From assembly GCF_019399895.1 (NCBI RefSeq), contig NC_091884.1:932501-996500 (forward strand): a DNA stretch of 64,000 bases, written 5' to 3'. The translations under genes and the position numbers were made by a program. Shown here piece after piece: positions 1 to 11,671 of the stretch (position 1 is the stretch's first letter; the number at the start of each line of letters is the position of its first letter). The notes below the pieces were generated by a model. That model searched no databases and was not told the origin of the DNA. It worked only from the letters and a program-made list of their open reading frames with translations. Origin of the DNA: Cardiocondyla obscurior. Taxonomy: Eukaryota > Arthropoda > Insecta > Hymenoptera > Formicidae.

Positions 1-420
1 CCGGCTCACCCGCCCCTTCTCCCATTCATCCGATTTCGACGGTGAGCCTCCACAATGTCCTCCTGCCTTCGCGCGAACATACGGGCGTATTTACGCGTAT
101 TTTTGGAAAATCTGTCATAGGTTGCGTAAAGTACGCGGGTTCCGCGGTTCCCTCGGTTCTACCCCCGGTACTTTACCTCTACCTATCTCTCGCTTTGACG
201 TGCGTCAGCGATTGCTTTACAACCCTCGCGTAATCCAATTTCCGTCCCATAGACACGCGCGCATGCAACAACTGCGAATAATATCCGCTGTTCTTTTAAC
301 ACATCGAAAACGAAAAACAAACTCTGCGAGACGATCGTTGCGTTTTGGTGCTTAATTGTATTTCAGTCTACTTAATTACTTGCCGAAATTAATTAGCAGC
401 TTTATTAATCGATTAAGAAA

Positions 421-579
421 AATTAATAAATTAAATTAGAAGTTGTCGGGAAATATAATTAAAAAAAAAAATTAATAAATTAAATTAAAAGTTGTCAGAA
501 AATATAATTTAAAAAAAAATTAATAAATTAAATTAAAAGTCGTCAGAAAATATAACTAAAAAAAAAAAATTAATAAATT
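421..579. repeat. 49-bp AT-rich tandem repeat, three units plus a partial fourth
   Basis: Each unit begins with AATTAATAAATTAAATTA, continues with AGTTGTC or AGTCGTC and a GAAAATATAA-like stretch, then a run of 8 to 12 A. Units start at about 421, 470, 518 and 568, a period of 48-50 bp. The fourth is cut short. The differences are point changes and A-tract length, as expected for a minisatellite. No coding role is seen. Confidence 0.85.
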
Positions 580-2117
580 GTATCGTATACTTCTGAAATG
601 ACAAATTTTTTATTTTAATTTTTTATAATTCTTCCATCTATGTCGTGTCAATTAAATTTTTTTCCAATCACCTGTTAAAAATGGAATGTATCGTCGATTT
701 ACGAAGAACAATTTATCATTCAGCAATTCAGTAAGCAATTCGTCTCGCATGCAAGTTGTAAAACGATACGGGAGGTAAAGATAGAATCGGAAGGAAATAC
801 GGTTCTGCTTGCATATCTCTGCATCATCAAATAAAACGTCTTCGTTTCAATGGACTTTGACTAAGACGCGAAAGAATGTGATTATTATCAGTTTTATCTC
901 TCCTGCTGTTTGTCCATTATCACGAAAAATTTTCTTTTCCCTTTTTTTTTTCTTTTTTTTTCTGTCGATTTCTACTAATAATGATGAAAACAATAAAATA
1001 CGTGTTACGACACTATTTATTATTAGCACGAAGTTTTATCGAAAATATAAAAATCCTCGTGTTTATCTGGTTGCACTGAACAGGTACATGTGTCACCGAT
1101 AAATCCTATATCACGAAACGTCTCAACAAACTTTGTAATCTGCGCACGTTTGATTCACCGAAGTTTAATATCCTCCGATAAAAGTAAACTCATTTATTTC
1201 ATAACACCTACGCGTAGACAAAAGTGTTATTAAATTAATTGTCAGATATTAAAGCCGAGACGAGAGAAAAGTCGCGTCCAGCTAAATTCTTAGAAAAGCA
1301 AATTGCGAATTTTCCGTAAAAAAATAATACCGCGTGAGATTCTCGCGAAACAGTTCAGGCGCGGCGAGAGTTGTTTAATTAACGTCGCATGCAAAACGAA
1401 GACGGTAAAAATTTAAAGTCCTTTTTTTTCCTGAAATATTCTCGACACGAGCGCATTATTCTTAACGTGCTCGAATAAATTCGGAAATCATCTACCCGCA
1501 GAATGCAGCGAAGTACAGGGATGACGAAGCGGAGTGGGGAGATTTGTATCGCGGCTTCGAAAGGTGGTAGGGACGTGAAAACGACATGACAGACCCTTCA
1601 TAGAACACCGTGACTATACCTAACAGTAACGCGGCAGAATTCAAAGCTGCCGAGGGTCTCGAGATCAGGCGCGCGAAATACCTGAATCTCTCGATCTCGA
1701 TTAAATCCCGTCGCGTATATTTTTTAATTTATTTATTTAATTTTCTTTTCTGTTTTTTTTTTTTTTCTTTCGATCTCTCGTCCAGTTGCGTTTGAACGTT
1801 ATTATGTTTTCGTCGGTATCATTACTGTGGACGTTTTATTTCTTCGCGAACTTCGCCGATCGATGTTGTACGGAAAAGTTTTGAGCAGCGATCTCGATTT
1901 TTTTTTTTTTTTTCGCGAAGAGAGGGACCGCGATTCGAAAAATGGAAATATTCTCGCCGGAGAGGGTGAAGTTGACCAGCGACATCAAGTTTACGTAGTT
2001 CACTCACCCTCGGTGACGCCACGTGCCAATAACGGCGGTCGCGGCTTGAAAAAGAGACGATTACTCGTCGTGGACTGTTTTGAGTTCTGCAAAGTGTCGC
2101 AAAGTTTTTCGTAATCG

Positions 2118-2192
2118 CGAGAAAGAAAGAGAAAGAGAGAGAGAGATACGTGATGAGACTACGACGACGTGACTCACGACGACGACGACGTA
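2118..2192. repeat. GA microsatellite followed by ACG-rich repeat
   Basis: A purine stretch of GAAA and GAGA units (about 2118-2147) is followed by clustered ACG/GACGACG triplets. GAGA tracts of this kind can bind GAGA-factor-type proteins in insect promoters; that role here is only a guess. It lies about 1.4 kb before the zinc-finger gene start codon. Confidence 0.6.
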
Positions 2193-3623
2193 CGGCTCTT
2201 GAGGTGTCATGTTTCTACGCGGAAGCTATCTTCACAGGTCATCGGTGATGAAACGAAGACGTTTGAAGCACGAAGACCTGTGTATCTCGCGGGTGAGAAT
2301 TTAACGAAATCATTTGGTTGCATCGTACCTATTATTTTAACATTCCACGTGGAATTCCTCAAACGTCGGAAGAGAAAACCTGCGCGAGCATTAATAAATG
2401 CAAAAACCATTTCGTTGACGGATTCGTCGATCAACTTCGACGAACTTCGGCATAATTAATTCAATTAATAATTCAATTAGTCCGAGTCGAATCGTCGATA
2501 AATAATAATCGATAAAAAAAAATAAAAAATAAAAAAAGAAATAAAATAAATAAAATAATAAAATATCTCCTACGTAAACGTTAACTAAATAAAATTAAAT
2601 CATATTCACGACGACCGCGTTAAAATGTAAAATATTAAAAGTACACCCGATGAAAACTTATCTAACAACTTTCTTTCCCTCCGCGACGCCGGACAACGGG
2701 GAGCGTAAGCATTAGAATCATTGCGCTGAAATGTTTTCGAACTTGTGCACGCACAGCTCACGCGATCTTTCTCACGCGTATATCACGCACGGCCGGACGT
2801 AACGGCAGAATATCATTCAAGGTTCACTGACCGCGTATCGTCCACTTACATTACATTCGCGATACAAGGCTGTCATCCTGAATTAGTAATTACGCCGCGC
2901 TTTCTGAAATGCATATTCGTACTATCCTCCGAATTCCCTGAATACGTGGGGTGGACGTTATAATATGAGTCATGGGAGGGTGTCCACCCTGCCGTTCCCC
3001 TCCCCCCCTCTACCCCCCCGCCCGATATCCCGCGTCTCCCTTTTTCGAGACCGCATGTCCATCGCTGCGCGAGCGAGGGTGTCTCGTTCACTATGTCTCG
3101 TTCGTCAAGTTTCGCGTGCGTCTTCCTGCAGACGAAGTGCTCGTTAGCCGACCCCAAAGCTTTTCCTTCTCCCCCTCCCCTCATTCCCTTCGCATCGGTC
3201 GGGCAAAATCATTATGATCTGCCTGAATTAATGTCGCCTTTAACGAAGATTTGCAGCTCTCCTTTCTCTGGCGCGGCAATGTATTCGTTGTTCACGTTTG
3301 CGTTTTAGTAAAAATTACTCCTCCGTTCACTGTTTTCAGAATTTCTCTCGCGTGACAATTTTGAAATTAGTTACTCCGTCGAATAAAAATTTAAACAATG
3401 TCGATTTAGTATTAATTAAAATTATTTCGAAGCCAATTAAAAATCAAGTGAGACAAATTTAATAAAAAAAATTATCTACGGGAGTTTCTTTTTCTCGAAA
3501 ACATTGCCAAGCGCCAGGATTGTTCTTTTATAACTTTTTAAGCGCGAGAAATTTCTCTGTTTCTTTTTCGATAGACGGGCAAGATCTGAGGGAAAGCTGG
3601 CTGGGTGCGTGAGACCCGTCAAG

Positions 3624-6600
3624 ATGTCGAGCGCGGTATCGTCGCACGAACCCATGACGACGGCGGAGACGACGGAGCTGGACAGCGACGGTTCGAGCTG
3701 CGGCGAGCGCGACGTTTGGAAGCGCGTTCGCGGCGACCTCGCTGACGCCGGGCCTAAGAAACGTCGGAAGCAGACTACGCCGGTAAGAGTGTCGTCCGGT
3801 GTCGTGGGGGTGCACGAGGACGCGCGCGAGGACGAGTGCAAGGATGAGGACGTCGAAGGTAAGCCGTCGTCGCGATCGTCGTTGCTGAGCAACGACCATC
3901 ACCACCAACAACACCACCACCGCCACCACCATCACCATCACCATTCGCCGTCGTCGAAAGACGAGAATCTGAACAACGAGTGCCGCTGCCAGCACTGCGG
4001 CCGGCTCTTCGACAGCGACGAGACGCTCAACGTCCACGTGGACAGCGAGCACGGCGGCGCGAGCCAGGCGACGTCGGCCGTCGCCATCAAGATAGAGCCG
4101 GCGCAGCAGCTGGACCCGGCTAACGAAAGCCCCGTTAGTCTCCTAAGCGTTAAGAACTTCGCGACCACGTGGCTGGCGCCCGGTAGCCAGCCTCACGTGC
4201 AATCGCACGCGCAGATGCAGCCGCAGGGCGACGAGTCGTGGCCGGGCGGCCCGGTAAATCAGATCGTCACAATGACCAATCATTTGCCGGCGCTCTCGAG
4301 TTTCCCGGGCGCCCTCGCGCAATACCTACCCCTGCCGAGTTTTCCCCTGACCGATCCTCAGCTTTCTAGAACCCCCCTCGGTCCCGTGCCGGTTAAGATT
4401 TTCAACCCGGACGCGTACTGCGATCTGTGCAACAAGGAGTTCTGCAACAAATATTTCCTGAAGACGCACAAGGCCAACAAGCACGGGATATACGTCGACT
4501 CGCCGGCGCCGACCGCGGTTATGGATTCCTCCAACGTCGTCGGTGGCGTGTTCAGTGCCGCGAATTTTCACGCGGGTAACGCAAGCGTGAAACTGGAGCC
4601 GCCGGCGACTCCGCCGCAGAAACGTTTTCGCCCCGAAGACACAACGAAGAAGCCGAAACCGAAAACGCACAACGAGTCGCCGATGGATCAGCAAACGGAC
4701 GGTCAGCAGATTTCCCTGCCGCAAGGCGAGGAAGACCAAGTGACGCCGCACGACAGCCCCGGCGGCATGGAGATGCTTCTAAAGCAGGAATACGGCGTCG
4801 AACAGGAAGACGCGACCTTCATGCCGGCGCCGAGGCACCTCTCGCCTCAATCTATCCAACAAGCGCGCGAGTCCGGCTTCAGCGCCGATCTATTGCGTCA
4901 CCTGGGCGTCATAAATCCCGACGCGTTCTGCGAGATCTGCTGCAAGGAATACTGCAACAAGTACTTTCTACGGACGCACAAAATGAAGCGGCACGGCATC
5001 GTCGTGCAAGACAACGAAAAGTCGCCGGGCAATCCCGGCACGGCGGCAACCTGGCACCAGGTGCAGACCAGTCCCCTAAATTTGATCGTGTCCGAGGCTA
5101 CCGCGACGAGCATGGAATCCAACGACCGCGGCGGCGAGGAGCACGAATGCAAGTCCTGCGACATTCGCTTCCAGACTATCGAGCTGTATCAGGCGCACTG
5201 CAGGAAGATGCACGAGAGCGAGGAACGAGGCTCGCCGAAGCAGGAATACGATCTCGACTGCGCCGACCAGCGTACGGACTCGATCTCGGAGGATCTTCAG
5301 AAGCTGCAGACCATGATCATGCAGCTGAACGGCCTGGATTCCGCGAAGGGATCCTGCACCGTCTGCGGCAGAGAATGCGATTCGAGGTCGGCCCTGCGCG
5401 TCCATATGGCGACCGAGCACGGCGTCGCCGGGGACGAAGCATCGTCGCCGCAGAAATCACCCGCGGCGAACTCGACTATTTTCTGCACGCTCTGCGAGAA
5501 GGATTATCCAAACCAAGACGCATTGAGAAAACACATAAGCGAGGAACATCAACCTATCGCATCGAACGCCATAACTCTGCCAACGCTGCCGCCGACGGTG
5601 ATCGCCTCTTCTGCCAGCTCGACGCCGACCAGTCAAAGCGGACAAACGACGACGACGACGACGACGGAGAGAAAGACGACGTTGCTCACCCCGACGTCGA
5701 GCTACTGCGAGATTTGTAACAAGGAGCTGTGCAACAAGTATTTCATGAAGACGCACATGCAGAGAATGCACGGCATCGAGATCGAGAACGGCGCGCAGAT
5801 CGGCGGTGTCATCTGCAACATCTGTAACAAGGAGCTGTGCAGCAAGTATTTTTTGCGAGTGCACAAGCACAACACCCACGGGATCATCGACGAGAATACG
5901 TCGGCGGGCGCGGCGTCGACCAAGCAGGAATCCTACGATACTTCCGGCGCCGAGGACTCGACGTTGAAACCGGACCAATTAGGCGATCTCAGTCACAAAT
6001 ATTTCACGCATTTCACCGAGGTGTGTCCGCTCTGCAGTCGAAGGTTCCGCAGCAGCAAATGGCTGAAGGCACATCTAACGAGCGATCACGGTAAAGCGGG
6101 GATCGACAAGTGGCGCGAATTCGAGCAGCATTATCAAACGACGTCCAGAACGAGCGGCAGAAGCGCCGCATTAGCCAAGAACACGCAGCAAACGAACCTG
6201 AAGATCCCTAACGGCTTCGAGGTCGCTCAGCAGGTGAAGACCGTCGACTACACGAGTCTAGGAAATCAGATGCTGTCGAATCTCCTCGGCTCCTCGTCCG
6301 AGGAGCAGCTGAAGAATTACCGCTGCGGCTACTGCAACTTTACGACCCCCGTGCTGCCCTTCCTATTCCTCCACGAGCGGTCCCACGTGAACTCGCAGGA
6401 GAATCTCGAGGTGGACCGCGCGCTCCAGTGCCCGATCTGCTCGCACGACTTCCAGCAGCCGGAGCTGCTTCATCAGCATCTGCTCGCCAAGCATCAGTTC
6501 CCCTCTCTGTTATCGTTCCAGCATCCGCTGATAAACAGCTTCCGAGCGGACGGCGACATCAAGACGAGCGACCTCAAGGAGAGACCGGATCAGGATACGA

Positions 6601-7058
6601 AAAACGACCGCGCGAGATGCAGCCCGCAAACCGAGCGGAGCGCGCACGAGCCGAGGAACCAGCGGCAGGACGAGACTACCGTGCAAGTGACGCCCCAGGG
6701 TGTGTACAAGTGCGCACAGTGCGGCTACGCGACGACGAATCTGAATCGCATCAAGAAGCACGTGCGGAAGGACCACAAAACGATAGGCGACCCAACGGAA
6801 AGCGTGATCGCCGAGCTTAGCAAGACCCTGAAGGACGTCGCGAACAAGCAGAAGATGCCGGCCTGTTACGCAACGCCGCAGGACACGAACTCCGACAAGA
6901 CTATCATGCAGCCGTTCCTCATCGAGGAGCAAAATCTGATACAAGCGGGCGCCGAGTCGAGCTCGGCGAAGAGATTCTCGCCGGCTTTGGTCTATTTGCC
7001 GGTGAAATCTAGAATCAGCAGCATCCTGACCGCCTCCTTCACCCTAACTCCCGCCTGA
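3624..7058 (+). CDS. Twelve-finger C2H2 zinc-finger protein
   Basis: A single uninterrupted coding exon for 1144 residues, probably a nuclear DNA-binding regulator. The ATG at 3624 is chosen because it is the first ATG after an in-frame TAA at 3531; a splice acceptor-like TTTTTCGATAG ends at 3574, so untranslated exons probably lie upstream. C2H2 fingers sit at about residues 122, 266, 436, 509, 578, 621, 695, 731, 801, 901, 936 and 1030. Fingers 2, 3, 7 and 8 are close copies with the core CNKYF or CSKYF, an extra cysteine and a following HGI. A basic KKRRK near residue 45 could be a nuclear localisation signal, and a His-rich run lies near 92-107. KxE motifs of sumoylation type (IKIE, VKLE, LKQE) lie between fingers. 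Alanine-, serine- and threonine-rich linkers look disordered. Several arthropod families have such fingers; I could not name the orthologue. The frame is intact and codons are GC-rich compared with the AT-rich flanks. Confidence 0.92.
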   Translation: MSSAVSSHEPMTTAETTELDSDGSSCGERDVWKRVRGDLADAGPKKRRKQTTPVRVSSGVVGVHEDAREDECKDEDVEGKPSSRSSLLSNDHHHQQHHHRHHHHHHHSPSSKDENLNNECRCQHCGRLFDSDETLNVHVDSEHGGASQATSAVAIKIEPAQQLDPANESPVSLLSVKNFATTWLAPGSQPHVQSHAQMQPQGDESWPGGPVNQIVTMTNHLPALSSFPGALAQYLPLPSFPLTDPQLSRTPLGPVPVKIFNPDAYCDLCNKEFCNKYFLKTHKANKHGIYVDSPAPTAVMDSSNVVGGVFSAANFHAGNASVKLEPPATPPQKRFRPEDTTKKPKPKTHNESPMDQQTDGQQISLPQGEEDQVTPHDSPGGMEMLLKQEYGVEQEDATFMPAPRHLSPQSIQQARESGFSADLLRHLGVINPDAFCEICCKEYCNKYFLRTHKMKRHGIVVQDNEKSPGNPGTAATWHQVQTSPLNLIVSEATATSMESNDRGGEEHECKSCDIRFQTIELYQAHCRKMHESEERGSPKQEYDLDCADQRTDSISEDLQKLQTMIMQLNGLDSAKGSCTVCGRECDSRSALRVHMATEHGVAGDEASSPQKSPAANSTIFCTLCEKDYPNQDALRKHISEEHQPIASNAITLPTLPPTVIASSASSTPTSQSGQTTTTTTTERKTTLLTPTSSYCEICNKELCNKYFMKTHMQRMHGIEIENGAQIGGVICNICNKELCSKYFLRVHKHNTHGIIDENTSAGAASTKQESYDTSGAEDSTLKPDQLGDLSHKYFTHFTEVCPLCSRRFRSSKWLKAHLTSDHGKAGIDKWREFEQHYQTTSRTSGRSAALAKNTQQTNLKIPNGFEVAQQVKTVDYTSLGNQMLSNLLGSSSEEQLKNYRCGYCNFTTPVLPFLFLHERSHVNSQENLEVDRALQCPICSHDFQQPELLHQHLLAKHQFPSLLSFQHPLINSFRADGDIKTSDLKERPDQDTKNDRARCSPQTERSAHEPRNQRQDETTVQVTPQGVYKCAQCGYATTNLNRIKKHVRKDHKTIGDPTESVIAELSKTLKDVANKQKMPACYATPQDTNSDKTIMQPFLIEEQNLIQAGAESSSAKRFSPALVYLPVKSRISSILTASFTLTPA

Positions 7059-7391
7059 GTTTAATTTGCGATCGCATTACGTCGCGTTTGCATATTGAAC
7101 GGAAAAAAACGGTGGCATCTGCATCTGCGATCCGAGCACGTGGTATCGGTTCCTATTTATCGTGTAAGACGAGCAGCTAGACGGCAAGTGTTATTCGCAC
7201 TTTAATAACTTTGACGTTCCATTGATTTTTATGTAACTTTAGCGATTTTTGCAGCCTTTTTCTATTATCGACTTAAGCGAGCCCTTCTCGATTATCCGTG
7301 CTACGAATTTACAGAACGAAAACGCGATATCGGCCGGACGAGATTATTTATCATTCTCAAAGCTAATCTCGCAGCAAGTATTGATAATATT

Positions 7392-7397
7392 AATAAA
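7392..7397 (+). promoter_or_regulatory. Possible polyadenylation signal of the zinc-finger gene
   Basis: The first AATAAA after the stop codon, about 335 bases downstream, in AT-rich sequence. A second AATAAA-containing A-rich stretch lies near 8.06 kb. Which is used cannot be told from sequence. Confidence 0.35.
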
Positions 7398-10300
7398 CAA
7401 TATTTTTATTAATATTTTTTATAAAGAATAATATTAATAATGAATTAACTATAATTTTAAAATTATTAAACGTCTATAAAAAAATATATGTTCGTGCTAA
7501 AAAAATTTTTTAATTATTATTTTAGATATTAATTGCAGTTTAAAAAAAATTCCATCTACTGTGCAATATTATATTTGTAAAAAAAAAAGTAATCTCGTCT
7601 AGCGGTATTTCGTTTCAAAACGCTTGTTGCCATGACGCAAGATTTCCTCGATTTTTCTTTTTTCGTAACACGTCGACTCGTATATTCGAAGTACGGGGGG
7701 GATCATCCCGAAGCAACAGAACTCGCTTATACATTTTATTTCGAAATGGTTCTCGGCGACGAATTTTAGCAAACCGAAACGATTTCCTAAGGAAGGGAAA
7801 ACTTTCCAGAAAAAATAACGAGCCGATATTGTTATTATTGTTCTAAGTATAGGGAACATACTCGTTATATATTCTTGTAAATACTTAATTGTAACTAAAA
7901 TATGAACGGGTGATTAACAAAGTTCCTATTTTAAACGCGATAGGCTTCTCGACATCGAGAATAGTTCTTTCTCTCCGCATTTTATTTCGTCGGTTTTCTT
8001 TTTTCTTCTTTTCACAATTTTAGCATATCGATTTTGCTTCTGCTCAAGCGAAACTCAAAGAAGAATAAAAAAAAAAGAGAGAGATAGGGAAAGAAAAAAA
8101 GAGATAAAAAAATAAAACTCGCGCGTAAAATCGATCGGCAATTAAACCTATCGTCTTTAATCAGCATTTCTTTTCGCGACTGTTCTAGTCAATATTTTAT
8201 ATATAAATATATAGAAACTACGTGGAGATAAGCAGAGTTTTCTCAGAGATAGAGAAAAGTTTAAAGAAGTATTTATCATGCACGCGCAGAGTACGCTAAG
8301 ACTCCGCGAAATCGTCGGGCTAATTAGGCGGCGCGGTCGCTAATTAAAGTCGCGACGCGCGGCCAGCCGGGAGGGCGAGAAGCGTGATACGATGGCGAAC
8401 GGAAGGTATTGGGGTATCAAATGTGCAAAAAAAAAGAATCGCCAACCAACTCAGGGGTGGACACAGTATAACCCGCAACAAAAAGTACAATCGTATACAC
8501 AGCCAACGCATTACATAGACTTTAAAAGTAACTATTAACTTATAACGATGAGACGTAGCGCGCGTCTCGCAAATGTTCCGCGGATATATCAATATAACGA
8601 TCGGCCCCTCCCGCCCTGTCCGTCTAAGGGCGAGAGGGCCGCGAAAACGACCAAGCTCGATTCCTCACGAATATTCGACGAACGGCCCCTCCCCGGGATT
8701 TATATATTATATGAGCTACACGCAGAAGATATAGCACACTGGAATTATATAACAATAAGAGTTTACTAGCCTAGTCGGTAAATGCCGCGGACCGTCGAGT
8801 CCGAGAAGTAAAAAAAAAAAAAAAAGAAAAGATAAAAAGTTCCTCCTTGAAAAAGCTGTTTCGAACCTCGTGCCTTTGCAGCTTGAGAAACGCGAACTTC
8901 CTTCGTTATCACGCAGGTCTCGACGAGATATATTGTATCCGAATGTAACGGGGCCGGTCTATCGCTGTTGTATTAAACGTGCTTTCCGTCAGGTGTGACC
9001 GTCGACGTTTCTTTCTTTCTCTCGACCGCGGGACGGCCGATCTCTTTCCCTTTTGGTAACGATCGCGATCGCGAGACTCTTTTTATCGGGGAATAAGTTG
9101 CAAGTAGCCGCGAAATCGTTTCGCGGAAATGTCCTATAAATATTTATCTCCGAGTTATCTCTCGTATTAGAAATATGATTGTTTTACGAGGCGCAATATG
9201 TGTTTTAATGGCTTCCGCGTGGAAGCGACGGTTTTAAATTATTGCCTGTTTTCTGAAAAATTTTCCGGAGGGAACAGAAGTAGCTGGAACGTGCGAACGC
9301 TCGTGAAAAATTGTCGTTTGTCTCGAAGATTTGCTAGTCAGGAATGTTAATTAGAATTGTATAATCGACAAAGGCCGCGCTGGGTAGTTTCGAACGCGTC
9401 GCGGAATACTCGCGGCGGCAGCTTCCTCGTCTGTGCTCGAACTCGATCGAAACGCTCGAAGGAACAGCTGTTGCCGCAATGACCATATTCTCGATTGCTA
9501 GGCGTGCAGCCGTTCTGACCTGCCTAGCTTTCCAAATACACGTTTCTGGCGGCACACCGGTGCGCGCCCATCCCTTCACGATGAACAAACATGCACGATA
9601 CATTTCCGCCCACACGACGTCGCCCTTGCTCTATCGTAAAATAATAACCCTGCTTACTCAGTGCAATCCCTGTCTCTTTACTTACCGAGCAATATTTGTC
9701 GCGCAAATAATTCTAATTAAAAAATTATCGGAAGAAAAAAATTCTACTCTTTTTGCTCTCTAATTGAACTACTAAATTTATTTTTTTTTTTTTTTCCCCT
9801 AAAACGTAATATATTATCGTTGAGAAATATAACAGAGAGAATATGTATTGCGAAGAAGCGCAGATGTCGATTAATTTACATAAATTCGAAAATAACTATA
9901 TTTAGATATTTTTTAACATTGCACAGATGGCAGAGGCGTTTAATAAATAACCGCGATAATTGGCTTTGCAGTTACTCGCGCTTCTGAAAATTTAACTCGA
10001 TAAGCGACGGCATGTGCAAGGAAAAGAAAAAAAAAATAAATTACACGTCGTAAAACCGCTGTCAATAGTGACGTGCAAGACGATGAGTAACGACCGGGTA
10101 TTGTCACGTCGGTTCTCACTGGAGTGCAACATTCGGCGCTCGCGTTTCTGGTAATGCGAAATTCAGGCCGCTGTCGGAGAACGGCGATGATTTATCCCGG
10201 GGTGATTTCCATAGCACGAGCCCGGTTTTTGTCTCAGGGGCCATAAAAGTTTTTCCCCGCGCAGCTGAAATTCGAGAACCGCGTCGTTTAACGGGGCGCA

Positions 10301-11631
10301 ACGCAACGATGCCGGTCGTTGCCGAAAAATTCATCTGAATTAGTATGCGCACACGCGCGCATTAATATGACTTAGGGGAGGAAAGAGAGATCGGCCATTA
10401 CGCAAATCCATCGAGGGTGTAGATGTAAGAGAGACAGAGAAAGAAGGAAAGATGAAGTAGAAAGGAGTCGAAACGGTCTGCCGGACGGAGAGAATGAGAG
10501 AGCGATTTTTGTTGGGGAAAAAGGAATTTTTAGCCGGTATTGTCGTGCCGACGAGATGGGCCCGGACAAACGGGCCTCCACCATCTGGTCACCCCTCTGG
10601 CGAGGAGGTCAGAGAGGAGGGAAGGAGGTCGCGACCTTGACGGGGGTTTTTTCCCCCAAAAAGTCCGAGAACGAAACGAAATTCAAGGGTGGAGAAGAGA
10701 AGAGGACACGGCCTGTTCCACCCTTACCGCTCCTACCTCCGCTTTTACCCCGGCGATCGCCTATTTTTCCTGCCCCCCACGTGCGCGCGACGATGACACG
10801 TGAAACACGCACGTCCATGCAAAACGGCTTCTACCTCGACCCCGGTCTTAATTGTGTCCCATGCAGATACGCGTATTGTGCACTTAATGGCCCGTGCGCG
10901 GCGCGCCGGGGATGCCGATTTTAATTATTATCGCTTGGGGTGGATGAACAAAAATCCGGACTACGTCGGGGAAAGTGGTTCTTTCGCGCGCGCGGCTGCA
11001 ACCATTTCCGGATAACAACGAGCGATCGTCACGGATCACGCGAATTAATTTCTTTGGTGCAAATTCGGTAGAAGCGAAGCAACGGTCACCGGACTCAAAG
11101 TATCAGATTCAGATATTTACAGGCGAATTTTGCGCGAGGAATTTTCAAACGCCGACACAATCTGGCGATCATCGAGTGAATAATACTCTCATATCGTTTA
11201 CAATTAATTTGCCGAGACGTAAATTTTATTTGGAAATATATTTATACACTTGTTAAATTTTCGCGAAGTGGAAAACGTGGCTGCTCTCTCTCTTCATCGA
11301 GCACCAAAGATTTATTCGTGCAAATGATTATTCTTCGTAATGAAAAGTATATCATTTGCCTCTGTATCGATTTCAAATTAAACTTTATTTTTTGCTTACG
11401 ATACGTCTAAATTTATAATTGGACAATTCCACGCGATCGCTAATTGTAATCACTCAACCACAAATGTCGACACATGGCAAAGCTAAGAAGAAAAAAAAAA
11501 AAGAAAAAGAAAAGTTATAACAGAGTTTGGAAAGAAATCTTGGCTCGCATGCCCAAAATCAGCATTGCCTTCGTAATGTAATTGAGCGCAAAATCAAAAT
11601 TTTACCGTAACCCAAACAAAGATATGCAAAC

Positions 11632-11671
11632 TATATATATATATATATATATTTTATGTATATATATATAT
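11632..11671. repeat. TA dinucleotide microsatellite
   Basis: Two runs of alternating T and A separated by a short TTTTATG interruption. Nothing suggests function. Confidence 0.9.

Larger units (their letters stand above)
1..3530. other. Non-coding left flank of the zinc-finger gene
   Basis: No convincing coding exon was seen on either strand. The stretch is AT-rich with poly-A and poly-T tracts, a 49-bp tandem repeat (421-579), GA-rich and ACG-rich microsatellites near 2.1-2.2 kb, and a C-rich patch near 3.0-3.2 kb. Open frames here are short, lack good context and shift across homopolymers. It probably holds the promoter and 5' untranslated exons of the zinc-finger gene, but no start site could be placed. 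Confidence 0.6.

Noticed and set aside
3528..4052. Long open frame antisense to the zinc-finger gene start
   Set aside because: It lies opposite GC-rich coding sequence, its product is Val/Leu/Arg-rich low complexity, and the His-rich run read backward explains part of it. It is a shadow of the real gene.
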